A stretch of 64,000 bases of DNA from Butyriboletus loyo (lineage: Eukaryota; Basidiomycota; Agaricomycetes; Boletales; Boletaceae), in contig JBBPSI010000049.1 in the NCBI GenBank assembly GCA_038093515.1, forward strand, positions 84,993-148,992, in the 5' to 3' direction. Numbering within the stretch: the first letter of the stretch is position 1; each line of letters starts with the position of its first letter. Below the pieces are notes generated by a model. It ran no database searches. It saw nothing but the letters and a program-made list of their open reading frames with translations, and was not told the origin of the DNA. The position numbers and the translations under genes are program-made. Positions 11,981 through 25,059 of this stretch are shown in pieces.

Positions 11981-12523
11981 CTACCAAAACTGACGCCGTT
12001 TTTCCTTGATAGCCCTGATCGTCGACTTTCTCTCTCCCCAACCCGCCCTGACTGCCTCCACCTTGGCCTCCTGTTTCCTCGCAAACGCCCTTCGGAGAGA
12101 CCGCGGGAGAGCGGCAACCTGAGAGACAAAGCTGGGCGTGCAGTTGAACATCTTGGCGAGCTTGACACAGCTGTAGACATCCGGATTCGACCGTCTGAGC
12201 GTCCGCAGTTTCTCAATGTCCTCCTTTGACAGTCGCTCCTGCTCCGGTCTGTACGCTGACGGTCGAAGCAAGGGCGGTAGTGGACCGCCCAACGCAGCTG
12301 GTCGCAGGAGCGGGGAAGCAGGGTCGAGCGTCGTCGAAAGGGGAGACGGTGCAGACGGAGGTGGTCGGTGAATGAACGTCAGCTTGTTGCCCTCCAAGGA
12401 GGTGACGACGGCATTGGGATTGCTGCGCAGCGGATCCGGGAAACGTGCGGGGGGCTTTTCTGGTCGACGAGTCGCGTACGTTCTGCAGTGAGACAAACTC
12501 AGCGCAAACCGGGGCTTGAGCAT
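11981..12523 (-). CDS. MRPL20: Mitochondrial large-subunit ribosomal protein L20 (mL58)
   Basis: Predicted 180 residues without an intron. The C-terminal half has the family signature: EDIEKLRTLRRSNPDVYSCV, KLAKMFNCTPSFVSQVAALP, then a basic tail with RKSTIRAIKEKRRQFW. The N-terminus MLKPRFALSLSHCRTYATRR looks like a mitochondrial import signal with an RTYAT cleavage region. It is a fungus-type component of the mitochondrial large ribosomal subunit. The chosen ATG at 12523 gives the proper presequence, although the frame remains open for a further 157 codons upstream (see findings). The gene lies about 255 bp downstream of the malic enzyme start on the same strand. Confidence 0.9.
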   Translation of the reverse strand: MLKPRFALSLSHCRTYATRRPEKPPARFPDPLRSNPNAVVTSLEGNKLTFIHRPPPSAPSPLSTTLDPASPLLRPAALGGPLPPLLRPSAYRPEQERLSKEDIEKLRTLRRSNPDVYSCVKLAKMFNCTPSFVSQVAALPRSLRRAFARKQEAKVEAVRAGWGERKSTIRAIKEKRRQFW

Positions 12524-13151
12524 GTCGGTGTCGATAAGAAGAAGAAAAAAAAGTAACTGAACAGGATCACACAACGCCACCGCCTTTGCATTGCCCTCTG
12601 AGCGCTTCCTCGTCACAGAAGCGAACAGCTTCAGCGGACAACTCAACTCACGCAGCCCCACAAACTCGTGCTTTCCTTTCGAATCCACGCCTAGCATCGC
12701 TGAACCTTCGAAATGGTCCCACTTGCGATCGGTCATATTCATTTCCAACATGCCCACTGTCGATCCCTTACCAGCTGGCGGTAAACGCTCGGCGACGACA
12801 CAAACGTGCGCCTCGTTTAGGTTATATACCGGAGTGGGTGCAAGATGCCTATCATACATATAACAAAGATTCAAGACAGAACCAGCCGAACGAGAAGAAA
12901 AAGAGTGTGCGAATCTTCCTAGGTCGAACCACAAATATAACGGATGTGCGCGAAATACGAAAGCAAGCGACGCAAGAAACGAATCATAAATCAATCAGAG
13001 ATGCATCGTTCGCGAATCTCTTGGAAAAAATGCTACTCTCGAGGGAACGGTGTGCGAGTGAATGTGTATATGGCAATCTCAAACTGTCCAGTCACCAGTC
13101 GTCATCAAATATGGATCTATGAAAGAACTGTAGCCGTGTGCGGTGACGTTT
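12524..13151 (-). other. Gap upstream of MRPL20 with long open frame
   Basis: Between the MRPL20 start and the stop of the next minus-strand gene. The MRPL20 frame stays open through it up to 12994, and the opposite strand is also open for 178 codons, which argues for base composition as the cause. A GTGAGT donor-like site is present on the minus strand near 12640-12650, and a pyrimidine tract lies just before the MRPL20 ATG. Whether this is 5' UTR with an intron, an N-terminal extension or an extra small gene cannot be decided from the sequence. Confidence 0.4.
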
Positions 13152-15217
13152 TCATGATCTCTCACTGCCTCTCGTCGAGGATACTTGTCCTTCAACAAGC
13201 GGGGGATTGCTATTCACATACGACCCGGCATAGTACGGCCGGGAAGCGGCCCGCGAGTCCGTTTGTCGACCGGTGGTCGTCCGCTCCGGGATAGCTTGCG
13301 GTCTCACAGGCGGCGTGCCTTTCGCAGAACCCTGAGAACCTGACGCACGTCGGTTGTGACCACCGAGCGCAAAGGATCCATGCAACGCTTGTGGAGCAGG
13401 CGTGCCGCAGACAGAAAGCCGACGTGTGACTTCTATGGGGGGCGACAAGGACGGTTGATGCTCCTGCTCTCTTCCCGGAGAGGTGACCTTGATGATCGTA
13501 TCGGGCCTGCGCTGCTCAGGGGCGGGAAAACGATACGACGATGATGCCTCTGGGCATGGAGGAATCCCGTTCTGATGAAACTTGGTACTCTGTGGGTATC
13601 CATACCCGTCCTGCCCCCTGGCAGATGCCTCGGCGCGCACAGCTAAAAGCGCTTCTTCAAGCGATTCCATGCGTTGGCGGAGCATCGTGATCTCCTCCCC
13701 CATGACCCGGGTGCGCTTCTCGACCAAATCCTCCACTATCTCGTCCATCTTCTCCTGTTGCTGTTTCAACGACATCATCAGCGCATTCGACTTTTGCAGC
13801 TGGTCCGATAACCAACTCTTTAGCTGCTTCGAGTCATTGAGGGCGTCGTAAAAGACCTCAAACGGAGCCAAGAAGGCGGACTTGTCGCCCGTGTAGCCAG
13901 GATGGTGAAGCGCGTGAGGCGTGGGTGGTACCAAGGTGTTGGCTATTGGAACCGAGAGATTCGGAGGAGAGGGTATCCCCCGTGCGGTCGAGCTGATCAA
14001 AGGTGCAGCGGTGGCCTGGAGACTAAACCGGGTGGGTGTAGGAGGAACATTACTGGCAACTCTTCGGGTGGACTGGGCATTGTTCAAGACCAATGGCAAA
14101 CGGGGAATTGCCATTGGGAAGCGGCCGGGATCTGCCACTGGTGGGGCGCTTTGAATGACAGGTGCCAATGGATCGGATGGGCCCACGCCACGGGCGCTGA
14201 TTAAAATATCAGCGGGCTTCTTTTTGCGACCACCGGGCTGGGCAGCACGACGACGTGCGAAGCTGATCGGCGGAGGGGGTAAGGAGTGTGCTGCGGTAAC
14301 TTGTTGCGCTTTAGACGTGGGCTCGGCTGAATTCTGAGCTGCCGTGAGAGCGAGCGGTTGTTGGTTTGAGACAATCAACGGTGGAGGAGTAAGAGGCCGG
14401 GCTGAAGATGACGTCGCCTGACTGCCAGATGCAACCGCGTTTCCAGCGCAACGGTTCCCGACGGATATTGTGCTGGGACTGATGCGCCCAATACGAGACA
14501 ATTTTGAGGTCGTCAACTGATCACGAGGTGGCGACCTACTGAGAAGACTCCCAGAAACCATGGGATTCGGACCCGTGGATGACATGACAGCGGATATACT
14601 TCCTCGCCGCTGGTCCATAAGTGCTTTCGGTTGCTGTTTGACGTGTATGGGACGGGGTTGATCGCGAGGGACGGCGTCATCTGGGGCGGGAAGGGTGGCG
14701 ACGACAGGGGATACGGGAACAGGCGTGCTTTGTTCGGCAGAGGGACTGATGCGAGTGGTCGGGCCATGGGGAGGGCCACTGAGGGTCACACGGCGCTTTT
14801 TCGACGAGGGTTGCACGGTGGGCGTGGCAGAGGAATCACGGGATGGATCGTTATGTTGGGGTGGGGATTGCGGGGGACGCTGGGAGTCGTCTCTGTCCTC
14901 TTGTTTGATTCGGACGGTGATTGGTGATTGGCGGGTGTCATCAGCATTGTGACTGGGGAAGGAGCGCGTTTGGCACGAAAATAGTGACGGAGAGGCACAA
15001 GGGGGACTTACGCATCGACGGGAGCACGGTCGGTGCGCGCTGGAGGCGGGAGTTCTTCGCGGGAGCGTTTCTTTGTGGTGGTGGCGGCGATGCGTGGGGG
15101 GGAGTGGGCAGGGCGAGACTGGATCGGGGGGAGGGCGTTGCTGATAGGCGCAATCTCGCTGAGGGAGGAGCTGCTGAACGCTTGTGCAAAGGAGGGGAGG
15201 GAGTGGGGAATAGACAT
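13152..15217 (-). CDS. Pro/Ser-rich coiled-coil protein, unknown
   Basis: Two exons: exon 1 from ATG 15217 (MSIPHSLPSFAQAFSSSSLS) to a GTAAGT donor near 15010, and exon 2 from about 14955, joined PVDA|HNADDTRQ, giving roughly 670 residues. Most of it is low-complexity Pro, Ser, Thr and Gln, with basic patches (KKRSREEL, SSKKRRVTL, GGRKKKPAD) that could be nuclear signals. A predicted alpha-helical coiled coil of about 100 residues in the C-terminal half begins FEVFYDALNDSKQLKSWLSD and continues through a heptad-rich, Glu/Arg/Met-rich stretch. No catalytic domain is recognised. The layout suggests a nuclear regulatory or scaffold protein, but this is inference. More than 1.2 kb of promoter-size sequence lies upstream. 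Confidence 0.65.
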
Positions 15218-16454
15218 GGCAAGGAAGGAGAAAAGATTGGCTCGCCAGATTTGTGTTTAGAAGAGAGAGAGAAAAAAACGGAAAAAAAAAGCGACGGAAC
15301 CGAAAACCACTCGGGCTGACGACTGGTTGGAGGAGGAGTGGAATTCTGCAGTCGAACGGGCTGTCGTGAGTGATCTCGCGGTCGGTGATCCGAACAATCA
15401 GCAGAGACTCTGAACGCTGAGGAGAACGATGTCGAGGCTGGTTGGCTTGAAAATGTTCGCGTTCTCCCAAACCCCTGATCAGTTATCATCCCAATCTAAC
15501 CGAATCCAAACTGTTTTCATTGTCTTGCCTTTGTTCTCGCCCCAATTTCTAATTTCGCTCTCCCGCATCCTTTGCCCGCTCTCACGTCTCGATTTGAGAA
15601 AACCCAAGCGCTGTCTTTTTCACAGCCAATTGCCACGGTGACCTCCTCGAGGTGACCAATGATCCTATCTTTCGCTCCCTGGCAACGCCAATGACCACTG
15701 CCCGTTCAATTTGACGCTTCCACTATCTCGGTTCAGTCCACGAATACCTTCTTAAACAAAAAAGCGGACACGGCCACACCTCGAGGCTGGTCCAAGGGAA
15801 TTCGCCAAACGAGTCATCTCACCAGAACATCACATCAGATGCATCAAAACGCTACAGATAACGCCTCTCTTTGGTATCTGGTTTTTGCATGCGGTGTCCA
15901 CATCACCTTCGTCCCCAGCCTTTTCTCCTCCACACTTTCATGCCAATGGCATCGGGCCTGAAATAGCAATGCAATGGCTCGACAAACCTATGAGCATACA
16001 GCGTGTTTCACCAAGCTATCACCACCTTCTTCGGTCTTATCATTGGGCTCCTGGACGTAAGCCTCGCCTTCTCTCACAAGGGCCGAGTCTCATTCATGCC
16101 TTTGAAAGGTGTCAGTAAATAACCGCCGTCTTCGAGAAAATGGAATGTGCTTCAATTAATTTCGGACATGCCATGGGGCGGCTGCTACTGCTCTAGCAAC
16201 ATACCAGCCTAAATCAACTCAAATCGATCGAACTGACGTGTAATACCGGACGAAACGTCGTCCCTTATCGCACTCTCCTGTAACGACCCGCATCTGGTCA
16301 ACTTGCCCCAACGTTTGCCAGCATGCTCGCTTAACAAGGTAAAACACTTTCAACGTAACAACGGACATGATGGCCTCCAACAAGCTACATATATAGCTAA
16401 CATGAGTTCATACACTCCGCATGGGCGCACCACAAACAATAATATCTCGCCAAA
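15218..16454. other. Intergenic region, 1.2 kb
   Basis: Lies upstream of the coiled-coil gene and downstream of RTT109, both on the minus strand. Only short unconserved open frames are present. The part next to 15218 is purine-rich on the plus strand (pyrimidine-rich on the coding strand), as often seen in 5' leaders of fungal genes. No RNA gene or repeat was recognised. Confidence 0.5.
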
Positions 16455-17993
16455 TCAGGGTTTCCCTCTCTTTTTCCGACGCGCAGTTAACACAGTGATG
16501 GTGGGCTTGCCGTCACCCCCGGCGGCCTCGACCGAATCCTTACGTGGCTCATCAGGATTGCTCACCGCAACCGATCCATATATATACGAATTGTACGTCT
16601 CAAGAGAAGCGACTGGCTCCGCGAAAGGGTTTGGTGAAACGTCGTCCATAGGACGTTTATCATTCATAAGATGTGGTGGCGGCGTTTCAGGGGGAGCCAA
16701 GGTGCTCCCAGCTAGATCTCGCTCTGGCGCATCGCCTGGGCTCGGGGCAATGTCTGAAGACTGGACGACCTTGAGACCGTCGCATAGGCCTTTAATGGTC
16801 TCTTCCAGAACCCGCGTAGACCACACTGCCCGTTCTACAGATGGAAATTCGTGGCCAGTCATCAACGAAGTCAAGACACGTTTCATCATCTGCGAAGAGA
16901 CCTGACCAGGCTGCGATGCGAGCGGCAAAGGTTCGCTGCGTGGCGTCGGTATGGGGGATGACGTGGTCATGACAAAGAAGCCTGTCACAGCTCCCGCGAT
17001 GCATTCCTGACGAAATGACATGCGCTCCCAAAATTCCTCGATGGATACCTTTCGCAGTGCCCGGGTAGTATGTTCGATTTTTGTAGAGGAAGACGGCTCC
17101 TTTTTATCCGAGCCGCTTTCTGCGTCTTCTTCGGACCTCTGTACAGTGCGGCTAGAGCGGGGACGCTTCCGCTCCGGTGACTTGACACCCTCCGCATCTG
17201 TCGTGTACGCGATCTCGTCCAAGAAGCGCGCCTTGGGGTCATCATCAAACCACGGGATGACATGTCCGATGTGAGTAAGCTTCTCACCGCGGCCGATCGC
17301 GGAACACGGCAAGGGGACGTGGTTCTGACAGTACGGATGCCCATACGACCACGGCACCGACGTCTCGGACGTGGACCCATACACGCGTTCCAACGCATGA
17401 GACGCCTCGAGTTCCCCAAGACCCGGAAGGAGATAAAACAATCGGATACAAACATCCTCTTGACCGACACGTGCGGTCACGTCGTTTGCGACGATCCCAA
17501 ACTGGCGCTTCCACCACGCACAGAGTCTGACGTCCGACAGGGGACGTTTTCCCGGGAATTCGGCAGAGTTGGGGAAGAGGTATTGGCTTTGGGCACGGGC
17601 GAAGAGGTGGACCCAGAGATGAGCGACGGGGAGGGGTCGGGTGGTGGGATCGACGTAGTAGGTCAGAAAGGCACGCACGAGCGCCGGGGTGGGCGAGGGT
17701 GCTTTTGCCTGGCCGGTCGAGTCGACCTTGGATACGTAGAGTACGGCGCTGGATGTAGACGGTACATGGTAGAGGAACGCCTCGATGGCGGAGACGAAGA
17801 CACGGGGCGAGTCTGGGGTAGACTGTTCTGAGAAGAGGACGAGGATGTGCTGGAGAAACGTCTTTGGCCGGGGTGCTGCAAAGGGGAACAAGTTTGAGTG
17901 TTTTCTGGGAGACGATACGAGTACGTGGATGTGGAATTGGCGAGTACCGGGCGAGTTTGCGAGACCCTGCAAAAGTGCGTCGCGTAGGTTCAT
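16455..17993 (-). CDS. RTT109: Histone acetyltransferase Rtt109
   Basis: Fungus-specific p300-like acetyltransferase that modifies H3K56 (and H3K9/K27) on newly made histones with Asf1 or Vps75, for replication-coupled assembly and genome stability. Single exon, 512 residues. Recognisable blocks: MNLRDALLQGLANSPGTRQF at the start, AVLYVSKVDSTGQ (substrate/acetyl-CoA region), VRAFLTYYVDPTTRPLPVAH, LCAWWKRQFG and HIGHVIPWFDDDPKARFLDE, IEEFWERMSFRQECIAGAV. A basic, acidic-Ser-rich insert (RKRPRSSRTVQR) follows, and the C-terminal about 150 residues are disordered and end RRKKRGKP, a likely nuclear signal. ATG 17993 was chosen because MNLRDAL matches the family N-terminus; an upstream in-frame ATG at 18044 adds 17 residues. 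Vicinity: 142 bp from the cullin stop. Confidence 0.88.
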   Translation of the reverse strand: MNLRDALLQGLANSPGTRQFHIHVLVSSPRKHSNLFPFAAPRPKTFLQHILVLFSEQSTPDSPRVFVSAIEAFLYHVPSTSSAVLYVSKVDSTGQAKAPSPTPALVRAFLTYYVDPTTRPLPVAHLWVHLFARAQSQYLFPNSAEFPGKRPLSDVRLCAWWKRQFGIVANDVTARVGQEDVCIRLFYLLPGLGELEASHALERVYGSTSETSVPWSYGHPYCQNHVPLPCSAIGRGEKLTHIGHVIPWFDDDPKARFLDEIAYTTDAEGVKSPERKRPRSSRTVQRSEEDAESGSDKKEPSSSTKIEHTTRALRKVSIEEFWERMSFRQECIAGAVTGFFVMTTSSPIPTPRSEPLPLASQPGQVSSQMMKRVLTSLMTGHEFPSVERAVWSTRVLEETIKGLCDGLKVVQSSDIAPSPGDAPERDLAGSTLAPPETPPPHLMNDKRPMDDVSPNPFAEPVASLETYNSYIYGSVAVSNPDEPRKDSVEAAGGDGKPTITVLTARRKKRGKP

Positions 17994-18135
17994 GCTGTGG
18001 ACGCGTGGGAAGTCGAGGCGTAGTAGGTGGACATTGCAGAACAAACAAGGTATGGTATATTACGACTACATCCGCATGGTAGAGTACAAGAAAACGTCTT
18101 GGGATCGTTCAATGTCATCGAAACTGGCCGTGCAT

Positions 18136-20930
<2,795 letters not shown>

Positions 20931-21072
20931 GGTGGTGGTCGTGTGTAGAGAACCAAGCAAGGCAGACTCGGATCAGTAGGTTTGCCGCAAAGGTGCGGTT
21001 TGTGGCGCTGAACTCGCGTGAGATCTCCTCTCAGGGAAAAAAAAGGTCGTATTCTATGTACTCTAAACCATC

Positions 21073-22071
21073 TTAAATCTTGACGCCCGTATGTATGCAA
21101 GCAATGCCACCCCACAAGTCTGTCCATGCCCCGCCGTCGTGGTCTCCCCCTGTCGCGAAGCCAGCGTCTCTAATCATCCCCGCAAACTCTGGCTGAGAAG
21201 GGAACTTTCGTATCGATTCGACCAAATACTGGTATGAGTCTCGGTCTCCAGCCAAAATAGTCCCAAGCAGAGGTATCACAGAAAACGAATATTGATCGTA
21301 CACTCTGCGAGCCATGAGAAGGATCCGAGAAAGGTGGCGAGATACTCACGCGTTCAACAGGGGATTGTTCACTTTGCTAAACTCGAGGCAGGCGAAAGTG
21401 CCTCCTGGTTTGAGCACTCTGTACGCCTCTTTCAGGACAGCGGGAATGGACGTGCAGTTGCGGATACCGAACGCGATCGTGTACAGATCGTATGCATTGT
21501 CTTTGAACTGTGATGGAGAAAGCTCCTGTGCGTTGGCCTCATGGAATGATACCTGCGATGCTTCGCACCCCTCAGTAATGTCTTGGGAGGGCCGCGGCAA
21601 ATACTCACTGTTGTGGTACATCGTCTTTTTGAATCTCTTGAAACCTTCACCGAGCATTTGTGCGTTGATATCGACAATTTCAACGGTAGTCTCTCTGTCA
21701 GCATATTCTTCTCGCGCGTGATCAAGGATACGAAGTGCAATGTCTCCCGTTCCTCCAGCGACGTCGATGCAATGAATTGGGCCCTTGCGACCAGGTCTCA
21801 AGGTAGAGACAAAGGTGTCTTTCCATAACCTGTGTACACCCAGAGATGAAGCGTCGTTCATCAGGTCGTATTTGGACGCTACGCTATCGAAGACGCCTTT
21901 CACGAGGGTTTCCTTGGACTCTTGTGGGACAGTCTTGAAGCCAAATGAGGCGGTCCGACCTGACGACGGTGAACTGCCCGGGGTAGCCTGGCCATGGTTT
22001 TTCCGTAGAAGAATTGGTGCAACGAGCTGTCTGTTCGCTCGTTTCGCGCAATGAGAAACCTGGCCGAGCAT
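21073..22071 (-). CDS. COQ5: Ubiquinone biosynthesis C-methyltransferase
   Basis: Methylates 2-methoxy-6-polyprenyl-1,4-benzoquinol in the mitochondrial matrix using SAM. The N-terminal about 45 residues look like an import presequence. Motifs: [20 protein letters not shown], the SAM-binding [65 protein letters not shown], then after a 45-bp intron [14 protein letters not shown] and [17 protein letters not shown]. The C-terminus ends [17 protein letters not shown] site within the body (MYHN|SEYL) is not used, because removing that stretch would break the frame; the read-through adds about 19 unconserved residues. The start ATG 22071 is confirmed by the presequence. Confidence 0.93.
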
Positions 22072-22204
22072 TTTGGATGGGTGTAGATTCGGAAGCAGAC
22101 AGAACTACACTCGGAGAACTTGGACCCACGTGATCCTACTTTAAGTCACCATCCCGCGTTAATGAGTTCCAGCGATGAGGCTCACACTGGAGACTCGGGC
22201 AACT

Positions 22205-22590
22205 CTAGAATGTAGCCTGGATGATATTATTACGCACACGGATCCAAAGCTCATACCTCGCGGCTTCCATGCTACACTTTACAGTGCTGCGTTCAGCTAC
22301 ATCTACAAGGCCACCACTAGCAAGGGAAGTCGTTCCAAGGTTGGCTGAAATGCGGCTTGCTCGTAGGTGACGTTTCAGTTGTTGATCGCCACTTCTTCCA
22401 TGCAAAAAACCAACGTGACCCAGCTGGTTGTGTACTGTATATTGCACGCTCTCCAATAAGCTCAAATCTCACCTCACGAACATCTTGAATGTAAGCATCA
22501 TCATGTTCCAATAGTGGTTGAGTACCGGAGCCATTTTCAAGGCTGCGTCTGAGCTCCACGGAGAGATGCTCGACTGTGCATATCTCATAT
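22205..22590 (-). CDS. Possible exons of an unassigned gene
   Basis: Coding-like minus-strand segments. LSVELRRSLENGSG and HDDAYIQDVRE meet a GTGAG donor and can join, phase 0, to LGHVGFLHGRSGDQQLKRHL, followed by ANLGTTSLASGGLVDVAERS. The end is either an in-frame stop near 22205 or another splice at GTATGAG. The first visible codon is not ATG, so an upstream exon is missing or unrecognised. I know no family with this sequence. The segment may be a diverged gene or a remnant. Confidence 0.25.
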
Positions 22591-22598
22591 GACTCGGG

Positions 22599-23000
22599 TT
22601 AGACGTTTGGTGCCAAAGAGACACGACATCTACACGGTAAAAGTCGTACGTGAATTTTTCTCTCGTTTACTTTCTCCTCATGGAGCACATGCAGCCCATC
22701 GCATACAAGGGAAAACCATACTGGTGGATGGCCTTCATGACCCTGTCCAGAGACTGTCAAAAGCACTCCTGGATCTCGTTTCGTCTCATCGTGCAAGGAA
22801 GACTGTTGACCTGCTTCTTCTTCTTCTCAAGTCTGTCCTCGCGTTTTTGGTCGCACTTGGCCGCTCTGGTGAGCATGGAGAGACAACCACCCCAGATATA
22901 TACCAGGACATTTTCGAGAATGTCTTTCACACGAGTCGACCGAATATATCGGCGCAGGGAGGTAGCTCGATGCTGGAGAGGGATTCGCAAATGCGCTGCC
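22599..23000 (-). CDS. Possible small spliced gene, unknown
   Basis: Two minus-strand segments splice cleanly. VKDILENVLVYIWGGCLSML runs to a basic coiled stretch ending LEKKKKQ at a GT donor; a 54-57 bp intron ending TTTTGACAG continues with SLDRVMKAIHQYGFPLYAMG and CMCSMRRK, and a further splice can end at SLAPNV (stop near 22599). One hydrophobic stretch may be a membrane segment. The start codon was not resolved and no family was recognised, so this is tentative. Confidence 0.25.
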
Positions 23001-23730
23001 AATGAAGGAGAGCCACATCAAGCTTCAGACGGACTCAGGGTATTTTTATTTGTGCGCATTCCCGGCTAATAGAAGGATTCCATCAGTCAAACGCATCATG
23101 GGGGTCTCCAAGAACTTTATTCCGGCTTTCGCCTCGGTGCTCCAGATCATTTCCGAGAGACCTTCATGCGGCTTTTCAGCCGTGCTGCTCTCTCTACTCT
23201 CTCGGGGGAGAAAGATGGTGCTCTGACAGACGCGCAATCCCAAGGTGTCTACTCGGACATCGTTGTGGAGGCATTTCTAGAAAGACGATGTGATCTTGGA
23301 GGCATTGGATCGAGACACCACCACAATAATCCATGTTCCTCGATTTGGGCTCTAGCAAAGACGGAATTTCGACGGGGACGTAGTGAACGGGGACGACGAC
23401 GACGATACCCAGTTTCTTACTCCCTATTCTTCCACCATACACACATGTCGAACACAGCAATGTGACTGAACGTGCACGCAATGCGTACCGTGTTCGTCGT
23501 AATGTGATGCGTTAGGCTGCTGATGGACCCTCGTAACGTTACCTCAAGCTTGGAATCATTCCAATATACACACCTCGCACGACTAGAAAAGACCCCAACC
23601 ATCCCAGTGACAGCGACGACCTCTTTGCGGTTTGCACTAAATCAGGTGGTTGCATCGGCCCCCACTGATGGAACGATCAAAATCCTGAAACCCAAACGAT
23701 AAGCTACTAACTATTGCCCTGTGCCCCGAC
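23001..23730. other. Unresolved stretch
   Basis: No gene can be called. The minus strand contains two coding-like pieces, MDYCGGVSIQCLQDHIVFLE near 23330 and EMIWSTEAKAGIKFLETPMM near 23110, with possible splice sites around them, but joining them leaves stops or non-consensus boundaries. They may be exons of the unassigned gene downstream or decayed sequence. Confidence 0.3.
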
Positions 23731-24065
23731 CTACGTGGGACACAGCCTGGACGCCAAGGTGTCTGCATCGCACAGGCTGTCAAACCGTAAACAAGCTGAT
23801 GCAACATTCCGGATCAACCTTTGTCATTCCTATAGTTAAGTGTTGATTCGAAGCCGTCCCAACCTACGCCACAGAGATACCCCAGGTGTTGAGGTGTCTG
23901 CGCACTCCGTCGAGCCGTAAACAGGCTGACGTGACATTACGGTCGTCCTCAGTCGTCGGTCTGAAACCTTCCCCACTACGTGGCAGAGATCCTGGGTGTC
24001 TGCACACCGTCAAACTATAAACGGTGGGTACGACACGTTACGATCGTCCTCTCTCGTCCTTCGTC
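23731..24065. repeat. Degenerate three-unit tandem repeat
   Basis: Three diverged units start at 23731, 23864 and 23976 (spacings 133 and 112 bp). Each begins with CTACG(T/C), has GTGTCTGC about 30-40 bp in, then a CACA/CACTCCGTC block, a GTCAAACCGTAAAC-like core, and a GACRTTACG-type element. The units differ by substitutions and indels, so the array is old. It lies in the gene-poor segment and does not encode a protein. Confidence 0.65.
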
Positions 24066-25059
24066 GCGTACAAAACGCTCGCATTGGTCGTCATTCTTGC
24101 CACAGCACCTTTGGGCCGTCCCCATGATGAATATTTTACTTTTCGTGGTATCGTGGTCTTGATTTTGAGCGCGTCTCTGTTCGAGTAACGCGAATCGGAG
24201 GCAAGTCACACATCTCCCACGCGATAAATGCTGTAGTATGTCAATGATAGTTCTCCGGGACAGCGGAACTGAGTATAGCCACGCTAAATCGCACCTTTAT
24301 GTCAGTGGCGTATTACCTTTATGCCACCCCGTTTCCAGTCGCATACCCATATCTCATACTCTTAGACCCGAAAGAAAACACTCCGCACGATCGCTGGGTT
24401 CGATGCGCACAAGCGTTGTATTGATGAGCTTCCCGGGCGGAGACGGCATCATTGAGATTTTGGGCAGTTCTACTTGTTCCGCATTACCTCCGCGAGTCAT
24501 CACCATTGGGCCACGTTCGTGTGGGTTTGCGAACTTCTGTTTCTATCCTGAAAGGGTGTGCTCATGGATGCACAAAGCTAAACTTGTCTCAAAGATACGC
24601 GAGGGTCGCTCAAAGTACAGTGGTGGAAAACCGAGGATCAATCAAAGGTGACCACAGTCGAGAAAGCAATCATGGATCATCGTATGAGGGGTGAGCGAGT
24701 ACTCGAGGACCCATACCCGGGAGTTCCACATGTAGACTGTGCGCGATCCTTGTTCCAGCCTAGGGATTCATGGTCGTGCAGAATGGCGTCTTCGAGTGAG
24801 CGTGATCGGGGAAGTGGTGAAGAGCAGAATTGGCGAATTACACACCGGGATGTAGTTACCCACCATTACCTCAGAGAACCATCCGTTAAACGCGCTCGCT
24901 TGGGATGACTCAAAGACTCTTGCCTCACACTTCCGAGTGAAGGCTGAAAATTCCACCGTTACAGGGACTATAGTGGTAGGACGTCGCAAACAAACCTTCA
25001 CTACGCTGTCTCCTAGAGATAGGCGGCGTAGATTGATCAGCAGAATCGAGAGCATCGTA
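24066..25059. other. Gene-poor region next to FCF2
   Basis: About 1 kb between the decayed repeat and the FCF2 stop. A plus-strand open frame of 137 codons (24238-24651) lacks any recognisable domain and shows no intron-exon pattern, so I do not call it. The right-hand end is probably the FCF2 3' UTR. Confidence 0.4.

Noticed and set aside
21550..21620. Possible intron in COQ5 at a GTGAGT site
   Set aside because: The 56-bp stretch between that donor and the next CAG breaks the reading frame, while reading through keeps the conserved [10 protein letters not shown] block in frame.
22205..23480. Single gene spanning all minus-strand segments
   Set aside because: Joining all segments leaves stops or non-consensus splice sites, so they are reported separately at low confidence.
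24238..24651. 137-codon plus-strand open frame
   Set aside because: No domain, no splice pattern and amino-acid composition unlike the real genes; left as unassigned.
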